From Arthrobacter sp. SW1 (lineage in GTDB: Bacteria; Actinomycetota; Actinomycetes; Actinomycetales; Micrococcaceae), in assembly GCF_001766675.1 (NCBI RefSeq), contig NZ_MJLT01000005.1:45512-109511 (forward strand): a stretch of DNA of 64,000 nt, given 5' to 3'. The notes under the pieces are model-generated. The model was not told where the DNA came from. It searched no databases and saw nothing but the letters and a program-made list of their open reading frames with translations. The first letter of the stretch is position 1, and each line of letters opens with the position of its first letter. Made by a program: the position numbers and the translations under genes. Below, one piece after another: positions 15,613 through 23,792 of this stretch.

Positions 15613-17186
15613 GCACGGCCCTCGCCGAAACCGGCCTGAAGTGGTGGAAGAAGGGTGACGTAGCGGCCTACTTCGGCCTGTTCACGAACAACCTCACCAA
15701 CCTCCTCACCATGACGGCGCTGCTCACCGTGGTGGTGGGCCTCCCCGCGGAACTGGTGGTCGGGCGCATCGCCCCGGCTTTCGGCCTGGCGATCCTGGTC
15801 GCCTCCGTGGCGTACGTGACGTTTGCGCGGCAGCTGGCCAAGAAGGAAGGACGCGGCGACGTCGTGGCCCTGCCTTCCGGCCCCAGCGCGCCGTCGATCT
15901 TCACCGTCACGTTCCTCGTGCTGCTGCCCGTGTACCGGGAAACGCAGAACGCTGAACTGACGCTCGGCATCGCCCTGGTGTGGGGCTTCGCCGAAGGCGC
16001 CATCCTGTTCGCTGGCTCCTTCGTGGGCGACTGGCTGCGCCGCGCCGTTCCCCGCACGGTGCTCCTTGCCTGCCTCGCCGGCCTTGGCCTGCTGCTGCTG
16101 GCCATGAACCCGATGCTGCAGGCCTTCCAGTTCCCGGTGGTCGCCTTCGTGGTGCTGGTGCTCGTGTTCATGAACTGGTTCGGCCGTTCGCCGTTCCTGA
16201 AGAAGATCCCCACCGGCCTGCTCCTGCTGGTGGTGGGCACCGCCCTCGCGTGGGCCTTCGGCCTGCAGTCGCCCGAAGCCATCACCAAGGCCCTGGCGCA
16301 CGCCGGCTACCACCCGCCCACCGTGCACATCACCACCTTCATCGAAGGCCTGGCACACGCCGGTCCGCACCTCGCTTCGGCCGTGCCGCTGGCGCTGGCG
16401 AACTACGTGTTCGACCTTGAGAACATCGAATCCGCGGAAGCCGCGGGCGACCGTTACAAGGCCCGCCCGGTGATGCTCGCCAACGGCAGCTCCTCGATGA
16501 TCGGCGCCCTCATGGGCAACCCCTTCCCGGTCACCGTGTACGTGGGCCACACCGCGTACAAAGAAATGGGCGCCGGCATCGGCTACACCCTGCTCAACGG
16601 CATCACGATGTTCCTGGTGGGCCTCTTCGGCCTTGGCGCACTGCTGCTGTCCATCATCCCGATGGCGGCCATCGCTCCGATCCTGATCTACATCGGCATC
16701 GTGACGGCCAACCAGGCGGTGCGCGAGACCCCGAAGCCGGAAGTTCCGGTCATCTTTGTGGCCTTGTTCCCCTGGATCGCCAACTGGGCGAACACCCTGG
16801 TAGGCAACACGCTCAAGGCCGCGGGCACCACCGTGGGCGAGGTCGGTGCACAGGCCCTGAACGGGGCCGGCACCTTCTTCACGGGCATCGCCCACCTCGG
16901 TGCGGGCGCTCCGCTGTCCTCGCTGCTGTGGGGCTGCATCGCGATCTTCGCCATCCGGAACAAGTCGGTCCACGGCATCGTGGCTGCGGTGATCGCAGCC
17001 ACCCTGGCCTTCTTCGGCGTCATCCACCAGCCTGTTCCGGGCTTCGGTGAATCGCAGAACACGTTCATGATGAGCTACCTGATGGTGGCGGCGCTCTTCG
17101 GGGCCAAGCTGCTCCAGGACCGCATGATGCGTGAAAAGGAACCGCCGCGGGAACTCGCCCTGGCAGGCGAACAGTCCGGCGAGTAA
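15609..17186 (+). CDS. NCS2/AzgA-like nucleobase-type permease
   Basis: A 525-residue inner-membrane transporter with about 12-14 hydrophobic helices. The N-terminal GDVAAYFGLFTNNLTNLLTM and the DVVALPSGPSAPSIFTVTFL stretch fit the AzgA/NCS2 purine-permease fold. The LANYVFDLENIESAEAAGD helix, placed where NCS2 proteins keep a substrate-binding acidic residue, fits too. It likely imports the cyclic amide or purine derivative that the FdrA/DUF1116 pathway consumes. ATG overlaps the DUF1116 stop by 4 bases, and a terminator follows. Substrate is inferred. Confidence 0.82.
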   Translation: MSTALAETGLKWWKKGDVAAYFGLFTNNLTNLLTMTALLTVVVGLPAELVVGRIAPAFGLAILVASVAYVTFARQLAKKEGRGDVVALPSGPSAPSIFTVTFLVLLPVYRETQNAELTLGIALVWGFAEGAILFAGSFVGDWLRRAVPRTVLLACLAGLGLLLLAMNPMLQAFQFPVVAFVVLVLVFMNWFGRSPFLKKIPTGLLLLVVGTALAWAFGLQSPEAITKALAHAGYHPPTVHITTFIEGLAHAGPHLASAVPLALANYVFDLENIESAEAAGDRYKARPVMLANGSSSMIGALMGNPFPVTVYVGHTAYKEMGAGIGYTLLNGITMFLVGLFGLGALLLSIIPMAAIAPILIYIGIVTANQAVRETPKPEVPVIFVALFPWIANWANTLVGNTLKAAGTTVGEVGAQALNGAGTFFTGIAHLGAGAPLSSLLWGCIAIFAIRNKSVHGIVAAVIAATLAFFGVIHQPVPGFGESQNTFMMSYLMVAALFGAKLLQDRMMREKEPPRELALAGEQSGE

Positions 17187-17203
17187 GCGGCAATACAGCG
17201 GCT

Positions 17204-17235
17204 GTGGCCGGGGAGGAGCGATCCTTCCCGGCCAC
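17204..17235 (+). terminator. hairpin terminator after the fdrA operon
   Basis: GTGGCCGGG (17204-17212) pairs perfectly with CCCGGCCAC (17227-17235), 17 bases after the permease stop. Flanking ATACA/TGTAT can lengthen the stem. There is no U-run. It lies between converging genes and could act in both directions. Confidence 0.6.
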
Positions 17236-17280
17236 GGTTGTATCGCGGGCCGGGAAGGTGGGCGGCGCGGGGAAGCCGGT

Positions 17281-18096
17281 TCAGGCTCCCAGCTTCATCC
17301 CGGCGAGGAGCGTCTCGATCACCTGGGCCACGCCGTCGTCGTCGAAATGCGGCGCCTGGCGGCCGGCCGCGGTGATCGCTTCCGGATGGCCGCTGGCCAT
17401 GGCGTAGCCGTGGCCGGCCCAGCGGAGCATCTCGATGTCGTTGGGCATGTCCCCGAACGCCACCACCTCCGACGCCGGGATGCCCAGCGAGGCGGCGTAT
17501 TCGGCGAGGGTAACGGCCTTGTTCACCCCGGGCGCGGACATTTCCAGCAGCGCGGTGCGCGGCGCCGAGTGCGTGGTTTCCACCAGGTGCGCGACGACGG
17601 GCTGCACCTGCGCGAGGAACGCGTCCGGGGTGCCGGTGCGGGTCACCGCGAGGAACTTCACGACGGCGTCCTCCGCCGTGAGCGTCTCGTCCAGTGGTGC
17701 GGGGCTGAACTCGGCAAGCAGTTCGCTGGTGGGGTTCTCGACGAAGCCGGGTTCGAGGTGGAAGCCGGCGACGGTTTCGGCGGCGAACAGCGCGTCCGGG
17801 CACAGTTCCTTGATGAGGCGGCGGGCTTCGAGGACGGCGTCGAGCCCGATGGCGCGGGCGGACAGCAGTTTGTCTTCCTCGAGGTCCCACAGCACCGCGC
17901 CGTTGGAGCAGATGACGGTGCCGCTGTGGCCGAGCTGTTCGCGGAGCGGGTAGAGCCAGCGCGGCGGGCGGCCGGTCACGAAGACGATCTCGACGCCGGC
18001 CTCGGCGCAGGCGTGGAAGGCGCGGACGGTGCGGCTGCTGATCCGGCCGTCGTGGCCGAGGATGGTGCCGTCGATGTCACTTGCTACAAGCCGCAT
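17281..18096 (-). CDS. HAD-superfamily (Cof-type) phosphatase
   Basis: A 271-residue HAD IIB hydrolase. Motif I is LVASDIDGTILGHDG at the N-terminus, motif II FVTGRPPRW, and motif IV VVAFGDMPNDIEMLRWAG near residue 215. The lysine of motif III falls in PGVNKAVTLAEYA. These enzymes dephosphorylate sugar phosphates or similar small phosphates. It follows a PfkB-family sugar kinase by 29 bases on the same strand, which suggests a sugar or polyol phosphate substrate. The substrate cannot be read. It is distinct in sequence from the HAD protein at 1520-2374. Confidence 0.87.
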   Translation of the reverse strand: MRLVASDIDGTILGHDGRISSRTVRAFHACAEAGVEIVFVTGRPPRWLYPLREQLGHSGTVICSNGAVLWDLEEDKLLSARAIGLDAVLEARRLIKELCPDALFAAETVAGFHLEPGFVENPTSELLAEFSPAPLDETLTAEDAVVKFLAVTRTGTPDAFLAQVQPVVAHLVETTHSAPRTALLEMSAPGVNKAVTLAEYAASLGIPASEVVAFGDMPNDIEMLRWAGHGYAMASGHPEAITAAGRQAPHFDDDGVAQVIETLLAGMKLGA

Positions 18097-18125
18097 CCTG
18101 CCAGTCTACGGGGCCTGTTCCGGGG

Positions 18126-19076
18126 CTACTTCCCGGCGTTGAGGGCGTTCATCTCCGCGCGGGTGGGCGGATTGGCGCCGGCCCGGGACACCGTGATGGC
18201 GGCCGCGCTTGCCGCGTGGGCCAGCAGTTCGCGCAGCACCTCAGCGGGCATGGCGCGCAGGGCTTCCCGGTTCTGCGCGCCGTCCAGCCCGCGGTCCACC
18301 ACGCCGGAGAGCAGGGCGGCCATGAAGGAATCGCCCGCGCCCACAGTGTCCGCGACCTTGACCTTGGGCGCGGGAACCTCGGCCTCACCCGCGGCGGTGA
18401 CACCCCACGGACCGGCGGAACCGCGGGTGACCACCACCATGGCGGGGCCCTGACGGCCGGAGGCGCTGCCCAGGCTGAGCCAGCGGCGGGCGGACTCGCG
18501 CACGTCCACGCCGGGGTAGAGCCATTCGAGGTCCTCGTCCGAAGCCTTGACGATGTCCGCCAGCGCCACGAAGCGTTCGGTCTGGGCACGTGCGTACTCC
18601 AGGTCCGTGATGATGCTGGGCCGGCAGTTGGGATCGAAGCTGATGGTCGCGTTCGGGTGGGCGTGTTCGACGGCGGCGAGCACCTCGGCGGCGCCCGGTT
18701 CCAGCATGGTGGCAATGGAACCGGTGTGCAGCAGGGAGGCGCCCTGCAGCATGAACGGAAGACGCTCGGCCAGGCCGGGGAGCTCCCAGGCGAGGTCGAA
18801 GGTGTAGCTGGCGGCGCCGTCGTCGTCGATCACGGCGGTGGCCACGCTGCTGGGTTTGCCGTCCGGCGCGAACGGAACCATCACGGAGCTGGAGCGGAGA
18901 TGGGCGGCGATGGCTTCACCGTAGGGGTCCTTGCCGAAACGCCCGATGAACTGCACGGCGTGGTCCAGCCGGGCCAGGCCCACGGCCACGTTCAGCGGGC
19001 TTCCACCCACGTGCGCTTCTTCGCCCGAGGAACGGCGGACCACGTCCACCAGGGCTTCTCCGATCACAGTCAGCAT
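18126..19076 (-). CDS. PfkB family carbohydrate kinase (fructokinase-like)
   Basis: A 316-residue ribokinase-fold kinase. The N-terminal signature region reads GGSPLNVAVGLARLDHAVQF, and the C-terminal signature DTVGAGDSFMAALLSG carries the catalytic aspartate and anion hole. It probably phosphorylates fructose or a related sugar; the exact sugar is not determinable. I chose ATG at 19076 (MLTVIGEALVD), which matches the family start; an upstream start at 19085 adds three residues. It lies directly upstream of the HAD phosphatase, and no sugar transporter is adjacent. Confidence 0.88.
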   Translation of the reverse strand: MLTVIGEALVDVVRRSSGEEAHVGGSPLNVAVGLARLDHAVQFIGRFGKDPYGEAIAAHLRSSSVMVPFAPDGKPSSVATAVIDDDGAASYTFDLAWELPGLAERLPFMLQGASLLHTGSIATMLEPGAAEVLAAVEHAHPNATISFDPNCRPSIITDLEYARAQTERFVALADIVKASDEDLEWLYPGVDVRESARRWLSLGSASGRQGPAMVVVTRGSAGPWGVTAAGEAEVPAPKVKVADTVGAGDSFMAALLSGVVDRGLDGAQNREALRAMPAEVLRELLAHAASAAAITVSRAGANPPTRAEMNALNAGK

Positions 19077-19200
19077 GGGGAACACTCTGCCAGAGCGGCC
19101 AAGCGGCGGGCCAGAGACGGCACTTCTGTTACTCCCGCCACAGGATCACCAGCGATTGTGCACGTTTTCCCATTTTCGGGGCGACGTTATTGCAGCAGAA

Positions 19201-19216
19201 GTTACCGACAAGTAAC
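19201..19216. promoter_or_regulatory. GTTAC/GTAAC inverted repeat upstream of the lipase gene
   Basis: GTTAC (19201-19205) and GTAAC (19212-19216) form an inverted repeat with a 6-base spacer. It is flanked by GCAG (from 19193) and CTGC (19217-19220), which continue the symmetry imperfectly. The site is in the 210-bp region between the divergent kinase and lipase genes and resembles actinobacterial TetR-type operators. No TetR gene is nearby. Function is inferred. Confidence 0.35.
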
Positions 19217-19286
19217 CTGCTGGGACTTGGGGGAATGTGATGTGCGCCACTGAGGCGCGGAACCTTCTCAATGATTGGAGTGCCCT

Positions 19287-20165
19287 ATGACAGTGCACCG
19301 CCCTCAGACAACGCACAAACGATCCGTTACGGCAGCCCTGTCCGCCGCCGCCATCCTGGTGCTTTCCCTGTTCGCCGGACCCGCCGCGGCCTCGGCTGAC
19401 ACCCTGGACATCGACCCGCCCGGCGCCAACGACTGGGCCTGCAAGCCAACGGCGGAACATCCCTATCCCGTCGTCCTGGTCCCGGGAACCTTTGAAACGA
19501 TGGCCAAGAACTGGAGCACCCTCTCCCCTGCGCTGAAATCGCAGGGATACTGCGTCTTCGCCCTCAACTACGGCGAAGCCAACGGAATTGCCGCCTCCGG
19601 TCCGGTGGCTGATTCGGCCCGGGAACTGGCGCCCTTCATCGACGCGGTCCTGGCCGCCACACAGGCACGCCAGGTGGACATCGTGGGCCACAGCCAGGGC
19701 GGCATGATGCCCCGCTACTACATGGGCTTCCTGAGCGGTGCGAAGAAAGTGCACCACCTCGTAGGCATTTCGCCCTCCAACCACGGCACCGAAGGACTGA
19801 TTGTCCCGCCGCCGGACGGCACGCCATCGGAGATGCAGCTCTTCGGCCCGATCTGCCAGGCCTGCATTGACCAGGAAGCCGGCTCGGCGTTCATGACCGA
19901 GCTGAACTCGATCGGCGACACCGTGAAGGGCCCTGCCTACACCGTCATTTCCACGAGGTACGACGAAGTGGTGACGCCGTACCGCAGCCAGTTCCTGGCG
20001 GGCAGCCCGGAGCAGGTCACCAACATCACCCTCCAGGATGCCTGCCCGCTCGACGTGTTCGAGCACGACCAGACGCCCAACGATCCCGTGGTGCACCAGT
20101 GGGTGGCGAACGCGCTCGCCCAGGACGGCCCGGCGGACCCGGCGTTCCGGCCGCTGTGCCTGTAG
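19287..20165 (+). CDS. secreted lipase/esterase (alpha/beta hydrolase)
   Basis: A 292-residue exported hydrolase. A Sec signal peptide occupies about the first 38 residues (basic start, hydrophobic VTAALSAAAILVLSLFAG, then PAAASADT with AxA cleavage). The mature part has YPVVLVPGTFETMAKNW, the oxyanion-side loop of class-2 type lipases, and the nucleophile elbow VGHSQGGMMPRYYM. Candidate acid and base are the Asp in STRYDEVVTPY and the His in PNDPVVHQWV. Several cysteines (WACKP, GYCVF, PICQACID, ACPLD, PLCL) suggest disulfides, which fits secretion. ATG at 19287 with GGAG upstream. It likely cleaves triglycerides or other esters outside the cell. Confidence 0.88.
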   Translation: MTVHRPQTTHKRSVTAALSAAAILVLSLFAGPAAASADTLDIDPPGANDWACKPTAEHPYPVVLVPGTFETMAKNWSTLSPALKSQGYCVFALNYGEANGIAASGPVADSARELAPFIDAVLAATQARQVDIVGHSQGGMMPRYYMGFLSGAKKVHHLVGISPSNHGTEGLIVPPPDGTPSEMQLFGPICQACIDQEAGSAFMTELNSIGDTVKGPAYTVISTRYDEVVTPYRSQFLAGSPEQVTNITLQDACPLDVFEHDQTPNDPVVHQWVANALAQDGPADPAFRPLCL

Positions 20166-20177
20166 TACCTGTAGTGC

Positions 20178-21002
20178 CTAGGCTCCGGTGAGCATCCGCT
20201 GCACCAGCTCGCGGCACTTCTTGTAGGCGGCGGCGCGGGGATCGATGAGGTCGTAGTGGGTTCCCGGGACCTTGAGGAGCTGGGCCGCGCCGCCCGCCGC
20301 AAGGGAAGCGTTGACGTAGGCCTCGGACAGGCTGGCCGGAACGTCCTCGTCATCCATGGCGTGCACGGCATATACGGGAATGCTCAGCGGCAGGCACTTC
20401 ATGGGGTCGGCGTAAATATGCCGTTTGGGGTATCTGACGGAATCGCCGCCCATCAGGTTGTCCACCGCGCCGTTGCTCAGGTTGAGGCGCTCGGCCTCCG
20501 CGAGGTTCAGTACCCCTGACTGGCTGACGACGCCGCTGAGCTGCACCGCGGCGTCGTCGCCGTTGCGCACCAGCTGCCGGTCGGCGTCGGGCGTTCCGAT
20601 CTTGTCCAGGCGGCGCCGGCCGGCGGCCCACACCGCGAGGTGGCCGCCGGCCGAGTGGCCCAGCGCCACCACCTTGCTGAGGTCCAGCCCGTGTTCCGGG
20701 GCTACTTCCTTGAGGTGGTCGATGCCGCTGAGGACGTCCTCGAAAGTGTGCGGCCAGCCGCCGCCGTTGCCGGCCCGGCGGTATTCGAGGTTCCATGCGG
20801 CGATGCCGTGCGCGGCGAGGTCGCGGGCGAGCGGCTCACCCAGTTCCGCACCGTACTGCGAGCGCCAATAACCGCCATGGATCACTACTGCGACGCCGGT
20901 GGTCACCGGCCGATGGCCGTTGGAGCCATGGGCGGGTTCCGGTAGGAAAAGCTCGGCCCACTGGCTGGGGTGCTCGCCGTAGTGGTACTTCTGCCGCTTC
21001 AC
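20178..21002 (-). CDS. alpha/beta hydrolase (kynurenine-formamidase/feruloyl-esterase-like)
   Basis: A 274-residue cytoplasmic hydrolase. VVIHGGYWR provides the oxyanion HGG motif, ALGHSAGGHLAVWAA the serine elbow, AMDDEDVP the likely aspartate, and GTHYDLIDP the catalytic histidine. HGGxW proteins include kynurenine formamidase and related esterases. No other tryptophan-catabolism gene is nearby, so the substrate is open. I chose GTG at 21002 (MKRQKYHYGEHPSQW) because GGAGG lies 6 bases upstream; the frame is open further up but overlaps the divergent promoter. It is divergent from the (p)ppGpp synthetase gene. Confidence 0.83.
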   Translation of the reverse strand: MKRQKYHYGEHPSQWAELFLPEPAHGSNGHRPVTTGVAVVIHGGYWRSQYGAELGEPLARDLAAHGIAAWNLEYRRAGNGGGWPHTFEDVLSGIDHLKEVAPEHGLDLSKVVALGHSAGGHLAVWAAGRRRLDKIGTPDADRQLVRNGDDAAVQLSGVVSQSGVLNLAEAERLNLSNGAVDNLMGGDSVRYPKRHIYADPMKCLPLSIPVYAVHAMDDEDVPASLSEAYVNASLAAGGAAQLLKVPGTHYDLIDPRAAAYKKCRELVQRMLTGA

Positions 21003-21100
21003 TGCGTGCCTCCTTTGGGGTGCTGCAAGAGCCTCCCACGAGCCTACAACGCATTTCGCGGCCGGGTGCGGTGTCAGCCCCGCGCCGTAAGCTTGGGGGC

Positions 21101-22210
21101 ATGGCAAGCAATTGGGAGAAGCTGGATCCCCGGCTGCGCGAATCGGTGCAGGCGAACGTCGAGATCTATGAGCGCGTGCGCCCGGCGCTGAAACTCGTCA
21201 CCCGGGACGTGCTGCTCACGCTGCGCGACATGTTGAAGAACAGCGATTCCGTGCCGTTGTTCGTCACTGGCCGCACCAAGACCGTGGATTCCTTCCGTGA
21301 AAAGATCTCCCGCACGGATGAGCCCCTGGAGCCGGGCGGGCCGCGGCAACTGAAGTTCCCGGATCCCTTCCGCACCCTCAATGACATGGTGGGCATCCGC
21401 GTCATCACCAAGCTCCCGGCGGAGAACGCCGCCGTGGCCAACCTGATCAAGCGCCAGCGCCAGCTCTTCGACTGCCGCGGGGACCGGGAGAAGGACATCG
21501 GCTCCATCGAATCGGGCACCTACGGCTACTCCAGCCGGCACCTGATCCTGCGGACCATCCAGAACGAATCGGTCAAGGAATACCAGCAGATCTTCAACCC
21601 GGAGCTGCCGGCCAACGGCAGCTACTTCTTCGAGTGCCAGATCCGCACCGTGTTCGCGCACGCCTGGAGCGAGATCGAGCACGACATCCGCTTCAAGGCC
21701 GAAGACCCCCGGGCCTGGACCCCGCATTTCGACCGACAGTTCACCGCCACGGCCGCCATGCTGGAAACCGTGGAGAGTGCGTTCTCCGACCTCAACGAAC
21801 GCTATGCCGAGGTGCGCGGCTACTGGGACCTGGAAGGTGAAGGCGCCAGCCCGCTCACGCCCAACCGCGTGCGGGACGTCTGGCGCACCCTGTTGCCGCA
21901 CGTGGACCGGAAAGTGGACGACGACTGGGGCTGGGCCGCGGAACTCCTCGCCGCGCACGGTCTGAACAAGACCGTGGAGCTGGCCGGGCTGCTGAGCGCC
22001 GGCCGCATCACCGAGGTCCGGAAGGCCCTGGACCACCGCTACTCCCCCGGCCCGGACCGCCTGCTGGACGACCTCCTGCTGTGGGAGTACGGCCCCCGGC
22101 ATATCGAACTCACCGCCGAAGGGCCCGACGTCGTTCCGCACCCGCGGCGTGACAGCCTCCAGCGGCGGCTGAAGCAAATCGAGCGCTACCGCCAGACTGC
22201 CCGCCCATGA
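21101..22210 (+). CDS. RelA/SpoT-domain (p)ppGpp synthetase, small alarmone synthetase type
   Basis: A 369-residue protein whose first ~230 residues are a RelA/SpoT nucleotidyltransferase domain. Landmarks: FVTGRTKTVDSFREKI, LNDMVGIRVIT (metal-binding Asp), SGTYGYSSRHLIL (GYxSxH) and FFECQIRTVFAHAWSEIEHD. No HD hydrolase, TGS or ACT domain is present, so it would transfer pyrophosphate from ATP to GTP/GDP without hydrolysing the product. About 140 residues follow the synthetase core and match nothing I recognise. ATG at 21101. Its stop overlaps the SulP gene start by 4 bases, an unusual coupling. Confidence 0.88.
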   Translation: MASNWEKLDPRLRESVQANVEIYERVRPALKLVTRDVLLTLRDMLKNSDSVPLFVTGRTKTVDSFREKISRTDEPLEPGGPRQLKFPDPFRTLNDMVGIRVITKLPAENAAVANLIKRQRQLFDCRGDREKDIGSIESGTYGYSSRHLILRTIQNESVKEYQQIFNPELPANGSYFFECQIRTVFAHAWSEIEHDIRFKAEDPRAWTPHFDRQFTATAAMLETVESAFSDLNERYAEVRGYWDLEGEGASPLTPNRVRDVWRTLLPHVDRKVDDDWGWAAELLAAHGLNKTVELAGLLSAGRITEVRKALDHRYSPGPDRLLDDLLLWEYGPRHIELTAEGPDVVPHPRRDSLQRRLKQIERYRQTARP

Positions 22211-23751
22211 CGCCTGGACAAGAACTGACGCCTGGACAAGAACTGAAACCCGAACACGCCACTCCGGAACAGCTGCAGTCGCTGCGCTTCACTTTCCGCT
22301 CGCTGCGCCGCCTCAAGACCGAATCGTTGGCCGCCCTGGTGGTGGCGCTGGCCCTGATCCCGGAGGCCATCGCGTTCTCGGTGATCGCCGGCGTCGACCC
22401 GCGGGTGGGCCTGATCGCCTCCTTCACCATGGGCATCGTCACGGCGATCGTGGGCGGCCGCCCGGCCATGATCTCCGCGGCCACCGGTGCCGTGGCGCTG
22501 GTGATCGCGCCGGTCATGAGGGAGCACGGCCTCGATTACCTGATCGCCACGATCATCCTGGCCGGGGTCTTCCAGATCCTGCTGGCGGCGCTCGGCGTCA
22601 CCCGGCTGATGCGGTTCATCCCGCGCTCGGTGATGATTGGCTTCGTCAACGCCCTGGCCGTCCTGGTCCTCATGGCGCAGCTCCCGGAGCTGGTGAACGT
22701 GCCGTGGATGGTCTATCCGATCGTGGCGGTGGGCCTGCTGATCGTCTTCGCCCTGCCCAAACTCACGACGGCGGTGCCCGCGCCTTTGGTGGCGATCGTG
22801 CTGCTGACGCTGGCCACCGTCCTGGCAGGCATCGATGTGCCGACGGTCAGCGACGAAGGCGAACTGCCGCGCAGCCTGCCTGGTTTCTTCTTCCCGCAGG
22901 TCCCGCTGAACTTGGACACCCTGCGGATCATCGCCCCGTACGCCTTGTCCATGGCCTTGGTGGGCCTGTTGGAATCCTTGCTGACGGCCAAGCTGGTGGA
23001 CGACATCACGGATACCCGTTCGAACAAGACCCGGGTGTCCTGGGGCCAGGGCGCGGCGAACATCGTCACGGGTTTCCTGGGCGGCCTGGGCGGGTGCGCG
23101 GTGATCGGCCAGACCATGATCAACGTCAAAGGCTCGGGTGCCCGGAGCCGGCTCTCCACCTTCCTGGCCGGGGCGTTCCTCCTGCTCCTGGTGGTAGTAC
23201 TGGGCGACGTGGTGGGCATGATCCCCATGGCCGCGCTGGTGGCCGTGATGATCTTCGTTTCGCTCATCACCTTCGACTGGCATTCAGTGCGACCCTCCAC
23301 CCTGCGGCGGCTGCCGAAGTCGGAAACCGGCGTCATGCTGGTCACCGTCGCGGTGGTGGTCGCGACGCACAACCTGGCCATCGGCGTCGGGGCCGGCGTG
23401 CTCGCGGCGATGGTGCTGTTCGCACGGCGCGTGGCCCATTTCGCCACGGTGGAACGGACGGAACTGGAGCTCAACGGCGAAACCGTGGCTACGTACACAG
23501 TGGACGGCGAACTGTTCTTCGCCTCCTCCAACGATCTCTACACCCAGTTCGACTACGCGAAGGACGCCGAGGACCGGATTGCCCGCGTGGTGATCGACCT
23601 GCACGCCTCGCACGTCTGGGACGCCTCCACCGTGGCGGTGCTGGATTCGGTCACGGAGAAGTACCGGAACCACGGCCGCGAGGTGGAATTCATCGGCCTC
23701 AACACGGCCAGCGCCGCCATGCGCGAGCGGCTGGCGGGGAAGCTGGGATAG
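22207..23751 (+). CDS. SulP family anion permease with C-terminal STAS domain
   Basis: A 514-residue SLC26/SulP transporter. The SulP core starts at LKTESLAALVVALALIPEAIAFSVIAGVDPRVG and has some 12-14 helices, including GGRPAMISAATGAVALV and GGCAVIGQTMINVKGSG. A STAS domain follows from about residue 415 (VDGELFFASSNDLYTQ, VVIDLHASHVWDASTVAVLD). Substrates of the family include sulfate, bicarbonate and dicarboxylates; none can be picked here. ATG overlaps the synthetase stop (ATGA). The N-terminal tail carries an exact in-frame 18-bp duplication (TPGQEL twice). Confidence 0.9.
   Translation: MTPGQELTPGQELKPEHATPEQLQSLRFTFRSLRRLKTESLAALVVALALIPEAIAFSVIAGVDPRVGLIASFTMGIVTAIVGGRPAMISAATGAVALVIAPVMREHGLDYLIATIILAGVFQILLAALGVTRLMRFIPRSVMIGFVNALAVLVLMAQLPELVNVPWMVYPIVAVGLLIVFALPKLTTAVPAPLVAIVLLTLATVLAGIDVPTVSDEGELPRSLPGFFFPQVPLNLDTLRIIAPYALSMALVGLLESLLTAKLVDDITDTRSNKTRVSWGQGAANIVTGFLGGLGGCAVIGQTMINVKGSGARSRLSTFLAGAFLLLLVVVLGDVVGMIPMAALVAVMIFVSLITFDWHSVRPSTLRRLPKSETGVMLVTVAVVVATHNLAIGVGAGVLAAMVLFARRVAHFATVERTELELNGETVATYTVDGELFFASSNDLYTQFDYAKDAEDRIARVVIDLHASHVWDASTVAVLDSVTEKYRNHGREVEFIGLNTASAAMRERLAGKLG
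22210..22245 (+). repeat. in-frame 18-bp tandem duplication at the SulP N-terminus
   Basis: ACGCCTGGACAAGAACTG is repeated exactly at 22210-22227 and 22228-22245. It adds one extra TPGQEL hexapeptide to the cytoplasmic tail and keeps the frame. It looks like a recent slippage product. Confidence 0.9.
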
Positions 23752-23792
23752 CTCCCCCGCCAGCCGGCGTCGGGCACACCTCGGCAGAGCCC

